DNA from: Prosthecobacter gellanilyticus
GTDB taxonomy: Bacteria > Verrucomicrobiota > Verrucomicrobiia > Verrucomicrobiales > Verrucomicrobiaceae
Reading direction: 5' to 3'
Assembly: GCF_007992435.1 (NCBI RefSeq)
Contig: NZ_BKAG01000042.1
Location: 1 to 64,000 of the forward strand
Length of the DNA stretch: 64,000 nt
The notes under the pieces are model-generated. The model was not told the DNA's origin. It worked only from the letters and a program-made list of their open reading frames with translations, and ran no database searches. Position numbers and translations under genes: made by a program. Each line of letters opens with the position of its first letter. Within the stretch, counting starts at the first letter, position 1. Positions 49,566-58,816 of the stretch are shown here, in pieces.

Positions 49566-52500
49566 CTACAACTCCACCACCTCACACCGATGCGTGAACA
49601 GCAACCGGCAATGAATGGCGGAGGTCGGCAAACACGTCATGCGAGAAAGCACCTCGCGATACGTCATCAACTGCGGGCGATAACCTTCGACGCGGGCGCG
49701 GAAGGCTTCCTCAGACTCCACCTTGTCGGTCTTAAAGTCCAGGATCGTGGCGCGATCAGGCTCCACCATCACGCGGTCAAAGGTGCCGGAGAGCCACTCG
49801 CCTTTCAGCAGGATCTCAAAGCGCTTCTCACGCCAGCACAGCGCCTCGGCGGAAGGGCGGCTGAGCGCAGCGCGTGCCGCTGGATCGGCGAGGCATCGCC
49901 GCACCTCCTCCAGGGCCTTTTCGCGCACCCCTTCATCCAGGCAGGGCACGGCTAACCAAAGTTGCTGAAGCTGCTCCTCGGTCATCTCGTCCAGCCACTC
50001 GATCTGCTCAAAGAAGGCATGCACCAGCGTGCCATACGAGCGCGCAAAGCGACCCGTGCGGGAGAAGAGCTGCTGCGCGGTCACCGTGCTGGTCTCAGAC
50101 CCGCTCGGTGTCCGGCGACTCGGACGCAGACGTGGCTCCGCAGAAACGGACACCACCTCTTTCGCGATCACCTCCGGCACGATCTTCGTGCCCACCGCTT
50201 CAAACCACTGCCGATCCGTGGTCGGCTGCTCGCTCTGGAAAACGATCTTCGCGGGCACACCGCCGAAGCGGTCATCCAGCGGCTCCGTGTCCGGATCGGC
50301 GAGAGTGATCTCGAGCAGCTTCGGAAAGTTCATCGTCGTGGACTTCTTCGGGCGTGGCGCGCCGATGAGGTAGTTCGCATGCTTCGCACGGGTGAGCGCC
50401 ACGTAGTATTTGCACAGCTCCTCATAGGCGGCCTCGGCCTCGCGCTCGGCGTTGTATTCCGCCAGCACGGGATCCACCTTCACAATGTCCTTCGTCGGCA
50501 GGTCAAAGACCCACTGGACGATGCGCTTCTCCCCCTGCTTCACACCGATGCCACGACGCACATTCGTCATGGAGCCACCATCCAGATCCGGCAGGATCAC
50601 ACAATCAAAGGTTAGGCCTTTGGACTTGTGCACCGTCATCACCTGCACGGCATGGCGCGTGTCCGGCTCGCGCATGGTGTAGCTCTCGGCATAGATGAGG
50701 AATTCATCGATGTCACGACTTGCCCCTTGATCAAAGAGGCGCGCGGCGAGCATGAAGTCCTCCACGCGGCGCTGGCTGAAGGCATCCAGCACCACCTCGG
50801 ACCTCTGCAGCTCATGCAGCCAGTGGCGCAGCGTGGTCTCAAACCCTTGCTCAAAGACCTCGCGCAGCACCATCGAGACCAGTTTGGCCTGCACGATCTC
50901 CAGGCGCTCAAACACGGCCTTGAAAGGAGTCATGCACAGATGCTGCCAGGCCATGCTGTCCGCCGGATGCGCGGAGCATTTTAGCAGGCTCAGCAGGGAG
51001 AGCGTCACGGGATTGTCCGTGGCCACGGAGATCTCGGACTCGCACATGACCGGGATGCGTGATTCCGAATGAGCGCGCAGGTAGTCCACCAGCTCGCGAG
51101 CTGTTTTGTTAGACTGAACCAGGATGGCGCAGCTCAGGCCGCGCTGCACTGGCTGGATCTCCTCCAGCACACCAGCCACGAGTTGGAAGCGATCCTCATC
51201 CGTGACCTTGTCCTTCTCACCGGAAGGCTCGGGATGCAGCAGCGCGGCATAACCAGGCATGCTTTCATGAATGCCCGCCACCTGATGATCCTGCCAGGGC
51301 CAGCGTTTCAGCGTCACCTCGGGCAGCCCCAGTTCCGTCAAAGCCTGCGTGTCACCAAAGAGACGGTTCACCATGTCGATCACATCATGCCCGGAGCGCC
51401 AGGAGACGTTCAGCGGACGCTGCTTCAGGCGTGTGTCCGCGCCGGAGTTGTAGCGCGTGGCGATGTCCTCAAACAAGCGCGTGTCACCCCCGCGCCAGGC
51501 ATAGATCGCCTGCTTCACATCCCCCACTTGGAAGAGCGTGCGCTCATCAGATGTGTCCTGGATGGCTTCATCGATGAGGTTCTCAATCACCGACCACTGC
51601 GTGTAGTTCGTGTCCTGAAACTCATCCAGCAGCCAGTGGTCATAGCGCGCATCCAGACGGTAGTCGATGCGCAGCCGCTCATCCATTCCCGGCATCTGCG
51701 TGAGGATGGGGCGCGGCATGTTCTTGGCAAACTCATGCCCGGCCAGGATCAGCTCCATGTCCTGAAAAGTCAGCCTGCCACGCCGCCGCACCTGCTGGGA
51801 CCAGCTCTGCTCGAAGAGATTCAGCACACTCCACGTGCCCTGCGTGCGCTCCAGGCGCATCAGGATCTCCGCGCCCACGATGTGCTGGATGATCGACTTG
51901 AAGACATCACAGGTCCGGCCTTCCAGATTCTGCTTCTGCCGGTTCACCGTCAGCGTGCAGCGCTTCAGCTCGATCGCCGGCCAGACCTCCAGCGCCTTGC
52001 CGAGGAAAAACTTCACGCGCGAGGGCAGCGCACCGCCCGGGACATAACCAAGAGCTTGTTCACGAAACTCCTCCCAGAACACCATGGAGTCCTCATGCAC
52101 CTTCTCCGCTTCAAAGTAGGCAAAGAGCTGCGCAAACTCCTTTTCGAGTTCGATCTTCTCGCCCATCCACAAACAACCCTCCGGCCAGATCACTTTCGGA
52201 TCACCCCACAGTTCCTGCCGAGCCGCATGCAGCAGGATGCCATGCTGGTTCTCCACAAACTGGTCCAGCACATAGCGGATGCCAGACTCCTCCTTGCCAA
52301 AGGTCGCGCGGCGGAAGGCCTCCAGGAAATCACGCTGCGCATCCAGCCCCTCGCTTTGCGCCTTCAGGCCTGGCAGTGAGCGCTGGAACACACGCCGATA
52401 CACCTCCTCACGCTGCACCATGCCCTGATGCTCGCTGAGGATTTCAAAGTCACCGGCCAGTCCAAACTCCGCCGGAAAGGTGCGCAGGATGGAGGAGAAA

Positions 52501-52901
52501 AAGCTGTCCAGCGTGCCGAGAAACAGGCGCGGCATGCGGCTGATAAAGCAGCGCAGCAGCACGCGGAAATCCTCCGGCCTCAGCGCGCTCAGCACCGTCC
52601 GCAGCGGATCATTCAGCACTTCTGGATCCACCGTTTCATCACCAGCCAGACCTTTGGCAAACTTCTCGTTAGACGAGGCCTTCGCCAGCTTGACCAGGAT
52701 CGAGTCAAAGAACTCCCCCGCCGCCTTCCGCGTGAAGGTCACGGCCACGATGCGCTCCGGCGTCACCTCTTTTCCCGAGAGCAACTGCTGCCCCATGAGC
52801 GCGATGTAGCGGTTCGTAAGCTGCCACGTCTTCCCCGAGCCTGCGGAGGCCAGGATCATCTCGCTGGGAATGGCGGAGAGAGTGCTAGATCCGGTTTGCA
52901 T
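49566..52901 (-). CDS. addA: AddA-like UvrD-family helicase/nuclease
   Basis: The 1111-residue protein has Walker A ILASAGSGKTWQLTNRY (about 16-32), AVTFTRKAAGEFF, Walker B LLDEFQDTNYTQW (about 430), FQVGDVKQAIYAWRGGDTRLF, motif V/VI region QVMTVHKSKGLTFDCVILPD (about 757) and a C-terminal PD-(D/E)XK domain with TILDFKTDKVES and YRPQLMTYREVL (about 1055). It should unwind and resect double-strand DNA ends with its AddB-like partner to load RecA. Its ATG shares one base with the stop of the small membrane gene upstream (TGATG), so the three genes form one coupled operon. Confidence 0.92.
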   Translation of the reverse strand: MQTGSSTLSAIPSEMILASAGSGKTWQLTNRYIALMGQQLLSGKEVTPERIVAVTFTRKAAGEFFDSILVKLAKASSNEKFAKGLAGDETVDPEVLNDPLRTVLSALRPEDFRVLLRCFISRMPRLFLGTLDSFFSSILRTFPAEFGLAGDFEILSEHQGMVQREEVYRRVFQRSLPGLKAQSEGLDAQRDFLEAFRRATFGKEESGIRYVLDQFVENQHGILLHAARQELWGDPKVIWPEGCLWMGEKIELEKEFAQLFAYFEAEKVHEDSMVFWEEFREQALGYVPGGALPSRVKFFLGKALEVWPAIELKRCTLTVNRQKQNLEGRTCDVFKSIIQHIVGAEILMRLERTQGTWSVLNLFEQSWSQQVRRRGRLTFQDMELILAGHEFAKNMPRPILTQMPGMDERLRIDYRLDARYDHWLLDEFQDTNYTQWSVIENLIDEAIQDTSDERTLFQVGDVKQAIYAWRGGDTRLFEDIATRYNSGADTRLKQRPLNVSWRSGHDVIDMVNRLFGDTQALTELGLPEVTLKRWPWQDHQVAGIHESMPGYAALLHPEPSGEKDKVTDEDRFQLVAGVLEEIQPVQRGLSCAILVQSNKTARELVDYLRAHSESRIPVMCESEISVATDNPVTLSLLSLLKCSAHPADSMAWQHLCMTPFKAVFERLEIVQAKLVSMVLREVFEQGFETTLRHWLHELQRSEVVLDAFSQRRVEDFMLAARLFDQGASRDIDEFLIYAESYTMREPDTRHAVQVMTVHKSKGLTFDCVILPDLDGGSMTNVRRGIGVKQGEKRIVQWVFDLPTKDIVKVDPVLAEYNAEREAEAAYEELCKYYVALTRAKHANYLIGAPRPKKSTTMNFPKLLEITLADPDTEPLDDRFGGVPAKIVFQSEQPTTDRQWFEAVGTKIVPEVIAKEVVSVSAEPRLRPSRRTPSGSETSTVTAQQLFSRTGRFARSYGTLVHAFFEQIEWLDEMTEEQLQQLWLAVPCLDEGVREKALEEVRRCLADPAARAALSRPSAEALCWREKRFEILLKGEWLSGTFDRVMVEPDRATILDFKTDKVESEEAFRARVEGYRPQLMTYREVLSRMTCLPTSAIHCRLLFTHRCEVVEL

Positions 52902-53218
52902 CAGGGTTTCGAGGCCTCCTCCGGACTGGTTTGCTCAGGTGTGAGTTTGCGATGAAGCCACACCGTGAAGAGAGATAGAAGCGCGGCAAGCCAGCCAAGC
53001 GCAAGCCCGGGCAACCAATAGAAGATGCGCGGGAAATGCGGATGATGCTCAACCATGTCGACATCAACATACCCGTAGGCAAGCAAAGAGACCAATCCAC
53101 CGATGAAGGTGTTTCTCCACGCAGGGGCACGATGTCTCCACGTGTCAATCGTGCAGGCGATGCTCACCACGATCAGAGGTAGGACCACAAACCAAAAAAT
53201 GGCGGAGAGAGTGCTCAT
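52901..53218 (-). CDS. Small membrane protein inserted between addB-like and addA-like genes
   Basis: The 105-residue protein has three or so hydrophobic segments: MSTLSAIFWFVVLPLIVVSIACTI, TFIGGLVSLLAYGYVDV and FYWLPGLALGWLAALLSLFTVWL, and a short polar tail. No family was recognised. It overlaps both neighbours (ATGA at 53215-53218, TGATG at 52901), so it is translated with AddAB. The 18-base sequence AATGGCGGAGAGAGTGCT occurs both at its start (53198-53215) and inside the addA-like start (52869-52886), suggesting that this gene arrived by an insertion or duplication that copied the start region. Confidence 0.7.
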   Translation of the reverse strand: MSTLSAIFWFVVLPLIVVSIACTIDTWRHRAPAWRNTFIGGLVSLLAYGYVDVDMVEHHPHFPRIFYWLPGLALGWLAALLSLFTVWLHRKLTPEQTSPEEASKP

Positions 53219-56217
53219 ACGACTGGGGATGCAGAGGCCTCCTCCCTCGTGGTGCTGCTGATCAAACTCGGATCCACCGCCATCTGCGGATCGCCGAAGA
53301 AGAGATGACCGAAGTCATCGCCATAGGTCAGCTTCTCCGTCGGCGGCCAGAAAGCGCGCCCGCGGATGGAGGTAACGATGCCGTCCGCGCAGGTGCGCGC
53401 GCTCTCCAGCAGACGTCCTTCCAGGTCTAACCAAGAGTCCAGCGAGACATCGGCCTTGGTCTTGCCGAGGTTCGCATAGGCGGTGTGGATCTTCTCGCCG
53501 GCATGATGCCGCTCCATGGCGAGGCGATAGAGCGGAAGCTGCAAATTCGTCCAGCGCACGGTCTCGCCCAGGCTGTTTTGCGTGAGCATCCAGGGCGGAA
53601 AATCCTCCTCGCTCTCGGTACGCTTGATTCGCGCCAGATGATACTCCTCCACATGCTTGCGATCGCCTCCCAGAGCCGTGCTTGGCGAGTGCGTCTTGAA
53701 GTCGATGAGGCGGATGCCGTGCTCCTCGTGGCGCTCCACGCGGTCCACCACACCACTCACGATCATGTCGGAGATCTTCCACGGATCAGCCTCCGGGCTC
53801 AGCGGAGTTTCAGCCGTGACGATGCGCCAGCCTTTGGCGCGTTCCTCGGCCTCCTTCTCCGCCCACCAGGAGAGGCGCATGCGCGCAGCCTCGCTCTGGA
53901 TCATGACCGGCACGGTCAGCCGCTGCCCAAAGGTGGCGTAGAGACGCGAATCTAACAGTTGGTTAAACTCCGCGCGGATCACATGCGGATCTTCGGAGGT
54001 GGCGGCGGGGCTTTCCTTGGCAAATTTCTCCAGCACATGATGCATGAGGCTGCCGAACTCCATGGCATCCATCTCCGTGCTGCCCACATCCACCTCCCGC
54101 ATCCGCAGTCCATGCTTCAGGTAGAAGCGGAAAGGGCAGGTCAGGTAGTCGCGGAACTGCGTGACGCTGAGCTTCTGGAAGACGCCCGCATCATCCTCCA
54201 GCGGCGGTGGCTGCAAACGCCAGGCGAGCTGCCAGGGCATGGGCTCGGAGAGTGTCTCCGGCTTCTGGAAGAACTGCAGCGTGCGCGCCGGCAGCTCCTC
54301 GTCCGCACATTGGAAAAGCAGGCGCGAAGGGCGCAGCGGCTCGTCAGCAGCACCCGTGCGGCCAAAGATGAAATCCACCCTTCCACCGGTGCGCTCGCGC
54401 AGCTGGATGATGCTGGTCATGAGGCAGGCATCACGGGCAAAGCGTGTGTCATTGTTCCGCAAACCCAGCACGCGCCGCACGCTGTCTGGCAGGAACTGAT
54501 GCGCCATGATGGACTCAGGGACCTTGCCATCATTCAGGCCGGTGACGATGAGATGCGCGGCATCTTCCCAGAGCAGCTCCAGCCAGCCTTGCAGGTCGAT
54601 GTCGCGCTCCGTGCGCTCGGGGTAATACATCTGCTCCTCCAGCATGCGCAGCAGCAGTTCCAGCCGGCCCGCCGCCGTGAGTGTTTCCTTCGGCAGCTCA
54701 GCCACAGGGCTCTCCAGCACATCCAGCACCTCGGCGATCTGGTTCGCGATCTCCGCAAACACCGCATCTTGCGGGATATCGAGCCTGAAGGGCCGTGCGG
54801 CAAACACATCCGCGAGGAACCGCGTGAGCGCCGTGCCGAAGTTGTCTCCCTCCAGCGCCTTCAAAGCTCTCGCGAGCCACTGAAAGCCCACAAGCACGGG
54901 GCTCTGCTCCTTGGACTTCAGCACACGTGGCGCGAGCTCGATGGCATCATCCAGCGTGTCCGGCAGCGCTTCCGCCGCGAGGTCATCCAGCTCCCGCAAA
55001 AGCGTGGTGAGATGACTGCTGATGCCCTGCTCTTTCGCAATGCTCAGGATCGTGTCCGCCACATCCGGACACCTAACCAATTCCGCCGCAACCGCAAAGG
55101 AGCGCGTGCCGCAGAGCCGGCTGAGCAGGCGCAGCAGATGAAACACACCGTGCGTGCTCATCGGGCGGCCCGCAGGGTCATACGCGCCGATGTCTTTCTC
55201 ATCCAAGGTCTTCACCAAGGGCGCCACGACCTCCGTGTCTGCCACGCCGAGGGATGCGATGGTACCAGGTCGGGGACCATAGGGTGCCAGAAGCTCCGTC
55301 GTGAGCACCGCCTGCTCCGCCGGCGTGCCCCCCTGATGAATCGTGCTCTCCGGATTCGGAATGTAGATGGGACGCTGCAGCCAGCTTTCGACGATGGGCC
55401 TTCCCCATAAATCAAAGCAGTGCCCATGCGTGTCCTGTGGCGCGAAGACCAGAACCTCCACCGGCAGGCTGCGCGAATGACGCTCCAGCGCCGTGATGGC
55501 GAGCGCGGACGGATCCAGCACACCCGCGACGAGGATGCGCTTCACCGTGGCTGGCAGCACACCTTCCGCAGCCGCTTTGCGCCGCGCCACCTGCCAGTCC
55601 GTGTAACCTTCATCACCCGCCGCGCGCAGACAGCGCTGCTCCAGCCGACCGAGATCCGCCCAGCGTTCCGGCTCCATCTCGGAACTGGCGAGCATGCGCG
55701 CCACATCGCCAAGGCTGAGGCCGTTCTCATTCAAGTTCTCGCGCACCTGCAGCAGGTCGCCCGTCATCTTCAGCGCCCAACCAAAATTGCGTTCAACAGG
55801 ATCGACCGGGAAAAGATTCCGATACTCCTCCAGGTCCAGTTTGAGCAGCTGGGAAGCCCAAAGGAGAAGCGTTTCGATCTTCCCCGCCACCTGCGTGTTC
55901 TCCATGCGATCCGGAGAGGTCAGGAAGTCCGGCGTCACCGTCATCGGCGGCAGCACCGCCGCATCCCCGGTCGCTGCATGCACCGCCAGGGCCTCGCGCA
56001 GACGACGCCCCGCATGTCGCGTGGGCACCACGATCAGCCAGTCACTCACATCCAGCGCCCCGCTGCCCTGCCAGTCCGCCGCCAGATGCGCCACCACCGA
56101 CTGCACCAGCGGCCTCTCCCACCCCAGGAATCGCCGCTTCAGCCCCCCGGCAGGAGCCACCGCGCTCGCAAAGAGGTCCGGGTGGTCATCAAAAGCCTTT
56201 CGGGAGGGGCGCGGCAT
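53215..56217 (-). CDS. addB: AddB-like exonuclease subunit (PD-(D/E)XK nuclease family)
   Basis: The 1000-residue protein has an inactivated helicase-like N-terminal part (DWLIVVPTRHAGRRLREALAVHA) and a C-terminal nuclease domain with SVTQFRDYLTCPFRFYLKHGLRM (about 690), MEFGSLMHHVLEKF and GIRLIDFKTHSPSTALGG (about 838), where D and K are the catalytic residues. In classic AddB the end of this domain carries three cysteines that, with one earlier Cys, hold a 4Fe-4S cluster; here the matching stretch reads WPPTEKLTYGDDFGHLFFGD with no cysteine. It is thus a cluster-less, RexB-like version. It is first in the addB-membrane-addA operon. Confidence 0.88.
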   Translation of the reverse strand: MPRPSRKAFDDHPDLFASAVAPAGGLKRRFLGWERPLVQSVVAHLAADWQGSGALDVSDWLIVVPTRHAGRRLREALAVHAATGDAAVLPPMTVTPDFLTSPDRMENTQVAGKIETLLLWASQLLKLDLEEYRNLFPVDPVERNFGWALKMTGDLLQVRENLNENGLSLGDVARMLASSEMEPERWADLGRLEQRCLRAAGDEGYTDWQVARRKAAAEGVLPATVKRILVAGVLDPSALAITALERHSRSLPVEVLVFAPQDTHGHCFDLWGRPIVESWLQRPIYIPNPESTIHQGGTPAEQAVLTTELLAPYGPRPGTIASLGVADTEVVAPLVKTLDEKDIGAYDPAGRPMSTHGVFHLLRLLSRLCGTRSFAVAAELVRCPDVADTILSIAKEQGISSHLTTLLRELDDLAAEALPDTLDDAIELAPRVLKSKEQSPVLVGFQWLARALKALEGDNFGTALTRFLADVFAARPFRLDIPQDAVFAEIANQIAEVLDVLESPVAELPKETLTAAGRLELLLRMLEEQMYYPERTERDIDLQGWLELLWEDAAHLIVTGLNDGKVPESIMAHQFLPDSVRRVLGLRNNDTRFARDACLMTSIIQLRERTGGRVDFIFGRTGAADEPLRPSRLLFQCADEELPARTLQFFQKPETLSEPMPWQLAWRLQPPPLEDDAGVFQKLSVTQFRDYLTCPFRFYLKHGLRMREVDVGSTEMDAMEFGSLMHHVLEKFAKESPAATSEDPHVIRAEFNQLLDSRLYATFGQRLTVPVMIQSEAARMRLSWWAEKEAEERAKGWRIVTAETPLSPEADPWKISDMIVSGVVDRVERHEEHGIRLIDFKTHSPSTALGGDRKHVEEYHLARIKRTESEEDFPPWMLTQNSLGETVRWTNLQLPLYRLAMERHHAGEKIHTAYANLGKTKADVSLDSWLDLEGRLLESARTCADGIVTSIRGRAFWPPTEKLTYGDDFGHLFFGDPQMAVDPSLISSTTREEASASPVV

Positions 56218-56711
56218 AGGTGCGGATCAGAGGAAACGTGTGCCGCCGAGAGTAGGCCGGGTTTGAAAGGCTGCGCGAGTCTTTTTGCTCTAGTTTGGAG
56301 CACGGACTTTAGTCCGTCCGGGGCTGCGGAGCTTGATCAAAACAAAGCAACGCTCTCACTCCGTGATCGGGAACATCGCGAAGCGTCGTGGAGTGCGGTG
56401 GGAAGCGCTCAGGCGCGACACCGCTGTCTGCGCAGAAAACATCCTCTCATTTAAATGGCGTCACATGCGCACGAGAGCGGTGTCGACGATGCACGGTGGC
56501 CCGTGCATCTCTGCCACCGCACTCCGGGACGCTCCGCGATTTCGCATGCCCCTAGATCCGCTCATCCCACAGAGTGAAATGGCAGCTTCGCCATCCCCCC
56601 ATCAATCCCCCTCTGGATTTTCTGCATTTTAGATGAGGACATTTCATCCAAATCGGACTGGTCGGATAATCGGCTCATCTGCTAAGCACACGGGTTTCCC
56701 TCCCGCCCACC
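56218..56711. other. Intergenic region upstream of amtB containing a family G inverted-repeat element
   Basis: No gene is seen. Inverted arms CATCGCGAAGCGTCGTGGAG, then TGCGGTGG (56374-56401), and CCACCGCACTCCGGGACGCT, then CCGCGATT (56514-56541), enclose nested stems GCGACACCGCT/AGCGGTGTCG and GATGCACGG/CCGTGCATC. A small dyad CGGACTTTAGTCCG lies at 56303-56316. The amtB promoter should lie in the AT-rich 56610-56700, but I could not fix it. Confidence 0.65.
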
Positions 56712-58037
56712 ATGACCCGACTCCCGACCCTCAGAGCTCCGAGCCCGCGCCTCCGTTTATCCATCCTGCTCACGCTACTCGCCAGCGCGCTGCCAGCATC
56801 TGCTGCGGATGCCAGCACCATCAATGCCGGCGACACCGCCTGGCTGCTCACCTCCACCGCGCTCGTGCTGTTCATGATGATCCCAGGACTGGCGCTGTTT
56901 TATGCGGGCCTGGTGCGCTCACGAAATGTGCTCTCCATCTTCATGCAGTGCTTCGCGCTCACCGCCGTGCTCAGCCTCGTGTGGCTCGTCTGCGGCTACT
57001 CGCTCTCCTTCAGCGATGGTGGCAGCTTCATCGGCAGCTTCCAAAAGATGTTCCTCAATGGCGTGACCACCACGTCCGTGCGCTCAGACTGCCCCACGAT
57101 CCCGGAGTTGCTGCACTTCGCCTACCAAATGATGTTTTTCCTCATCACCCCAGGCTTGTTCATCGGTGCTTTTGCGGAGCGCATGAAGTTCAGCGCCATC
57201 ATGGCTTTCAGCGTCCTCTGGAGCCTGCTCGTGTATGTGCCCTGCTGCTACGGAGTGTGGCACAAGGCCGGCGCGTTCTTCGGTCTCACAGGTGTCATTG
57301 ACCTCGCGGGCGGCATCGTGGTGCACATCACCGCCGGTGTCGCCGCGCTGGTGCTCTGCATCGTCGTCAAACCTCGTCATGGCTTCCCGAACGCGCAGTT
57401 CCTGCCGCACAATCTGCCGCTCACCATGGTGGGCGCGGGCATGCTGTGGGTCGGCTGGTTCGGCTTCAACGCCGGCAGCCAGCTTGCCGCGAATGGCAGC
57501 GCCGCCATGACCCTCATCGTCACGCACATCTCCGCCTGCACGGCCTCCGTGGTGTGGATGGCCATCGAGTGGCTGCACATCCGCAAATCCAGCGCGCTCG
57601 GCATCGCCACCGGTTCCATCGCCGGACTCGCGGCCATCACCCCTGCGGCTGGCAAGGTCGGCCCCATCGGCGCGCTTTGCATCGGTGCGACCTCCGCCAT
57701 CATCTGCTGGCTGGCCTGCGCGAAGCTGAAAAAGACCTTCCGCTATGATGACTCGCTGGACGTCTTCGGCGTGCACGGCGTGGGCGGTTTCGTCGGCACC
57801 ATCCTCGTGGCCGTGTTCGGCTCCACCCACTTCGCCGGCGGCCTGGGCGATTTCGAGATCCTCCCCCAATTGAAGACGCAGGCACTGGCCTCCCTCTACA
57901 CCATCGTGCTTTCCGGCGTCGTCAGCTACGCACTGATCAAAATCATCGGCCTCTTCGTCAACCTCCGCGTCACTCAAGAGCAGGAGAACCAGGGCCTCGA
58001 CCTCGCCGAGCACGGCGAGGCCGCTTACAACGACTGA
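56712..58037 (+). CDS. amtB: Ammonium transporter Amt
   Basis: The 441-residue protein has a cleavable signal (MTRLPTLRAPSPRLRLSILLTLLASALPASA) and eleven membrane segments. Amt signatures are GDTAWLLTSTALVLFMMIPGLALFYAGLVRSRNVLS, the first pore histidine in GIVVHITAGVAALV (near residue 204), the second in DVFGVHGVGGFVGTIL (near 354), and LWVGWFGFNAGSQLA. It conducts ammonium into the cell as a trimer. No glnK lies directly beside it, which is uncommon; PII control, if any, comes from elsewhere. A strong terminator follows. Confidence 0.95.
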   Translation: MTRLPTLRAPSPRLRLSILLTLLASALPASAADASTINAGDTAWLLTSTALVLFMMIPGLALFYAGLVRSRNVLSIFMQCFALTAVLSLVWLVCGYSLSFSDGGSFIGSFQKMFLNGVTTTSVRSDCPTIPELLHFAYQMMFFLITPGLFIGAFAERMKFSAIMAFSVLWSLLVYVPCCYGVWHKAGAFFGLTGVIDLAGGIVVHITAGVAALVLCIVVKPRHGFPNAQFLPHNLPLTMVGAGMLWVGWFGFNAGSQLAANGSAAMTLIVTHISACTASVVWMAIEWLHIRKSSALGIATGSIAGLAAITPAAGKVGPIGALCIGATSAIICWLACAKLKKTFRYDDSLDVFGVHGVGGFVGTILVAVFGSTHFAGGLGDFEILPQLKTQALASLYTIVLSGVVSYALIKIIGLFVNLRVTQEQENQGLDLAEHGEAAYND

Positions 58038-58068
58038 CCCTCGACTTGCCTAACTTAAAGTAAAATGC

Positions 58069-58104
58069 GCCCCGCAGCTTCTCAGCAAGCTGCGGGGCTT
58101 TTTG
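58069..58104 (+). terminator. Rho-independent terminator of amtB
   Basis: A twelve-base-pair stem GCCCCGCAGCTT/AAGCTGCGGGGC (58069-58080 and 58087-58098) with a six-base loop is followed by TTTTTGCT. It starts 31 bases after the stop codon. Confidence 0.93.
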
Positions 58105-58166
58105 CTATAGGATTAACATAGTGACAGGATTCACAGCATTTTTCCGTTGCCTCTTCAACATGATCA

Positions 58167-58535
58167 TCACGGACTTCCGTGCCCTTGAGGCGGCCTCATG
58201 GTGTTGCTGCGATGATCCTTGCTGTAGCCTTGAGGCGGCACGAAGCCAAATCTGAAGACTTTCCGAACGATCCAGACCACGCCTTCGGACAGGATTCCAG
58301 TTGAGCTCCTTTCCTGAACATCTCGCTCGTTCTCACAGAGCCATGGCGAGGTCACTGAGAAGGTGGGAATGCTCTCGTCATCAATGGAAATCGAGACAGA
58401 GGCATGCTCGCTTGCTCCGACCTGCAGGGTCACGAAATCATGTCCAGCAGCCGTCACAACGATGCGTGATGCGCAAGACACGGACTGCTGAACCTCGTGC
58501 AGGAGGCGATCAAGAACCGTGGAGGAATGATTCAT
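58167..58535 (-). CDS. Small unknown protein translationally linked to the YoeB-like toxin
   Basis: The product of 122 residues (128 if the GTG at 58553 is used) has a helical N-terminus (STVLDRLLHEVQQSVSCASRIVV), a beta stretch (DFVTLQVGASEHASVSISID, FSVTSPWLCENE) and a polar tail. No family is recognised. The alternative GTG start overlaps the toxin stop (GTGA), so translation is probably coupled in either case. It may be a third member of the toxin-antitoxin module or a hitchhiking gene. Confidence 0.5.
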   Translation of the reverse strand: MNHSSTVLDRLLHEVQQSVSCASRIVVTAAGHDFVTLQVGASEHASVSISIDDESIPTFSVTSPWLCENERDVQERSSTGILSEGVVWIVRKVFRFGFVPPQGYSKDHRSNTMRPPQGHGSP

Positions 58536-58549
58536 GGTCCGCTTCACCG

Positions 58550-58816
58550 TCACTCATAATGGGTCCACATGCGCAGCACTTTCACGGTGCGCTCGGCCTC
58601 GTAGACTTGATACACCAGGCGATGCTGGATGTTGATGCGGCGCGAATACGCACCGGCCAGATCACCCACAAGCGCCTCGTAAGGCGGCGGGTTCTGAAAA
58701 GGGTTCTTCGCGAGGACCTCAAGCAGACGCTGGGTCTGCGGCTTGAGATTCGAGGACGCGACCTTCTTGGCGTCCTTCTGCGCCTGCTTCGTGTAGACGA
58801 TCGTCCAGGCGCTCAC
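58550..58816 (-). CDS. YoeB-like RelE-superfamily mRNA interferase toxin
   Basis: The 88-residue protein matches YoeB/Txe: TIVYTKQAQKDAKKVASSNLKPQTQRLLEVLAKNPFQNPPPYEALVGDLAGAYSRRINIQHRLVYQVYEAERTVKVLRMWTHYE, with the basic RRINIQHRLVYQV core and the terminal HYE, where the C-terminal His-Tyr pair is catalytic. It would cleave mRNA at the ribosome when free. It starts inside the stop of the antitoxin gene (58813-58816, ATGA). All key residues are intact. Confidence 0.92.
   Translation of the reverse strand: MSAWTIVYTKQAQKDAKKVASSNLKPQTQRLLEVLAKNPFQNPPPYEALVGDLAGAYSRRINIQHRLVYQVYEAERTVKVLRMWTHYE

Noticed and set aside
53959-55410. Open frame of 483 codons opposite the addB-like gene
   Set aside because: The composition is typical of an antisense shadow in GC-rich DNA, and the sense frame carries the nuclease motif.
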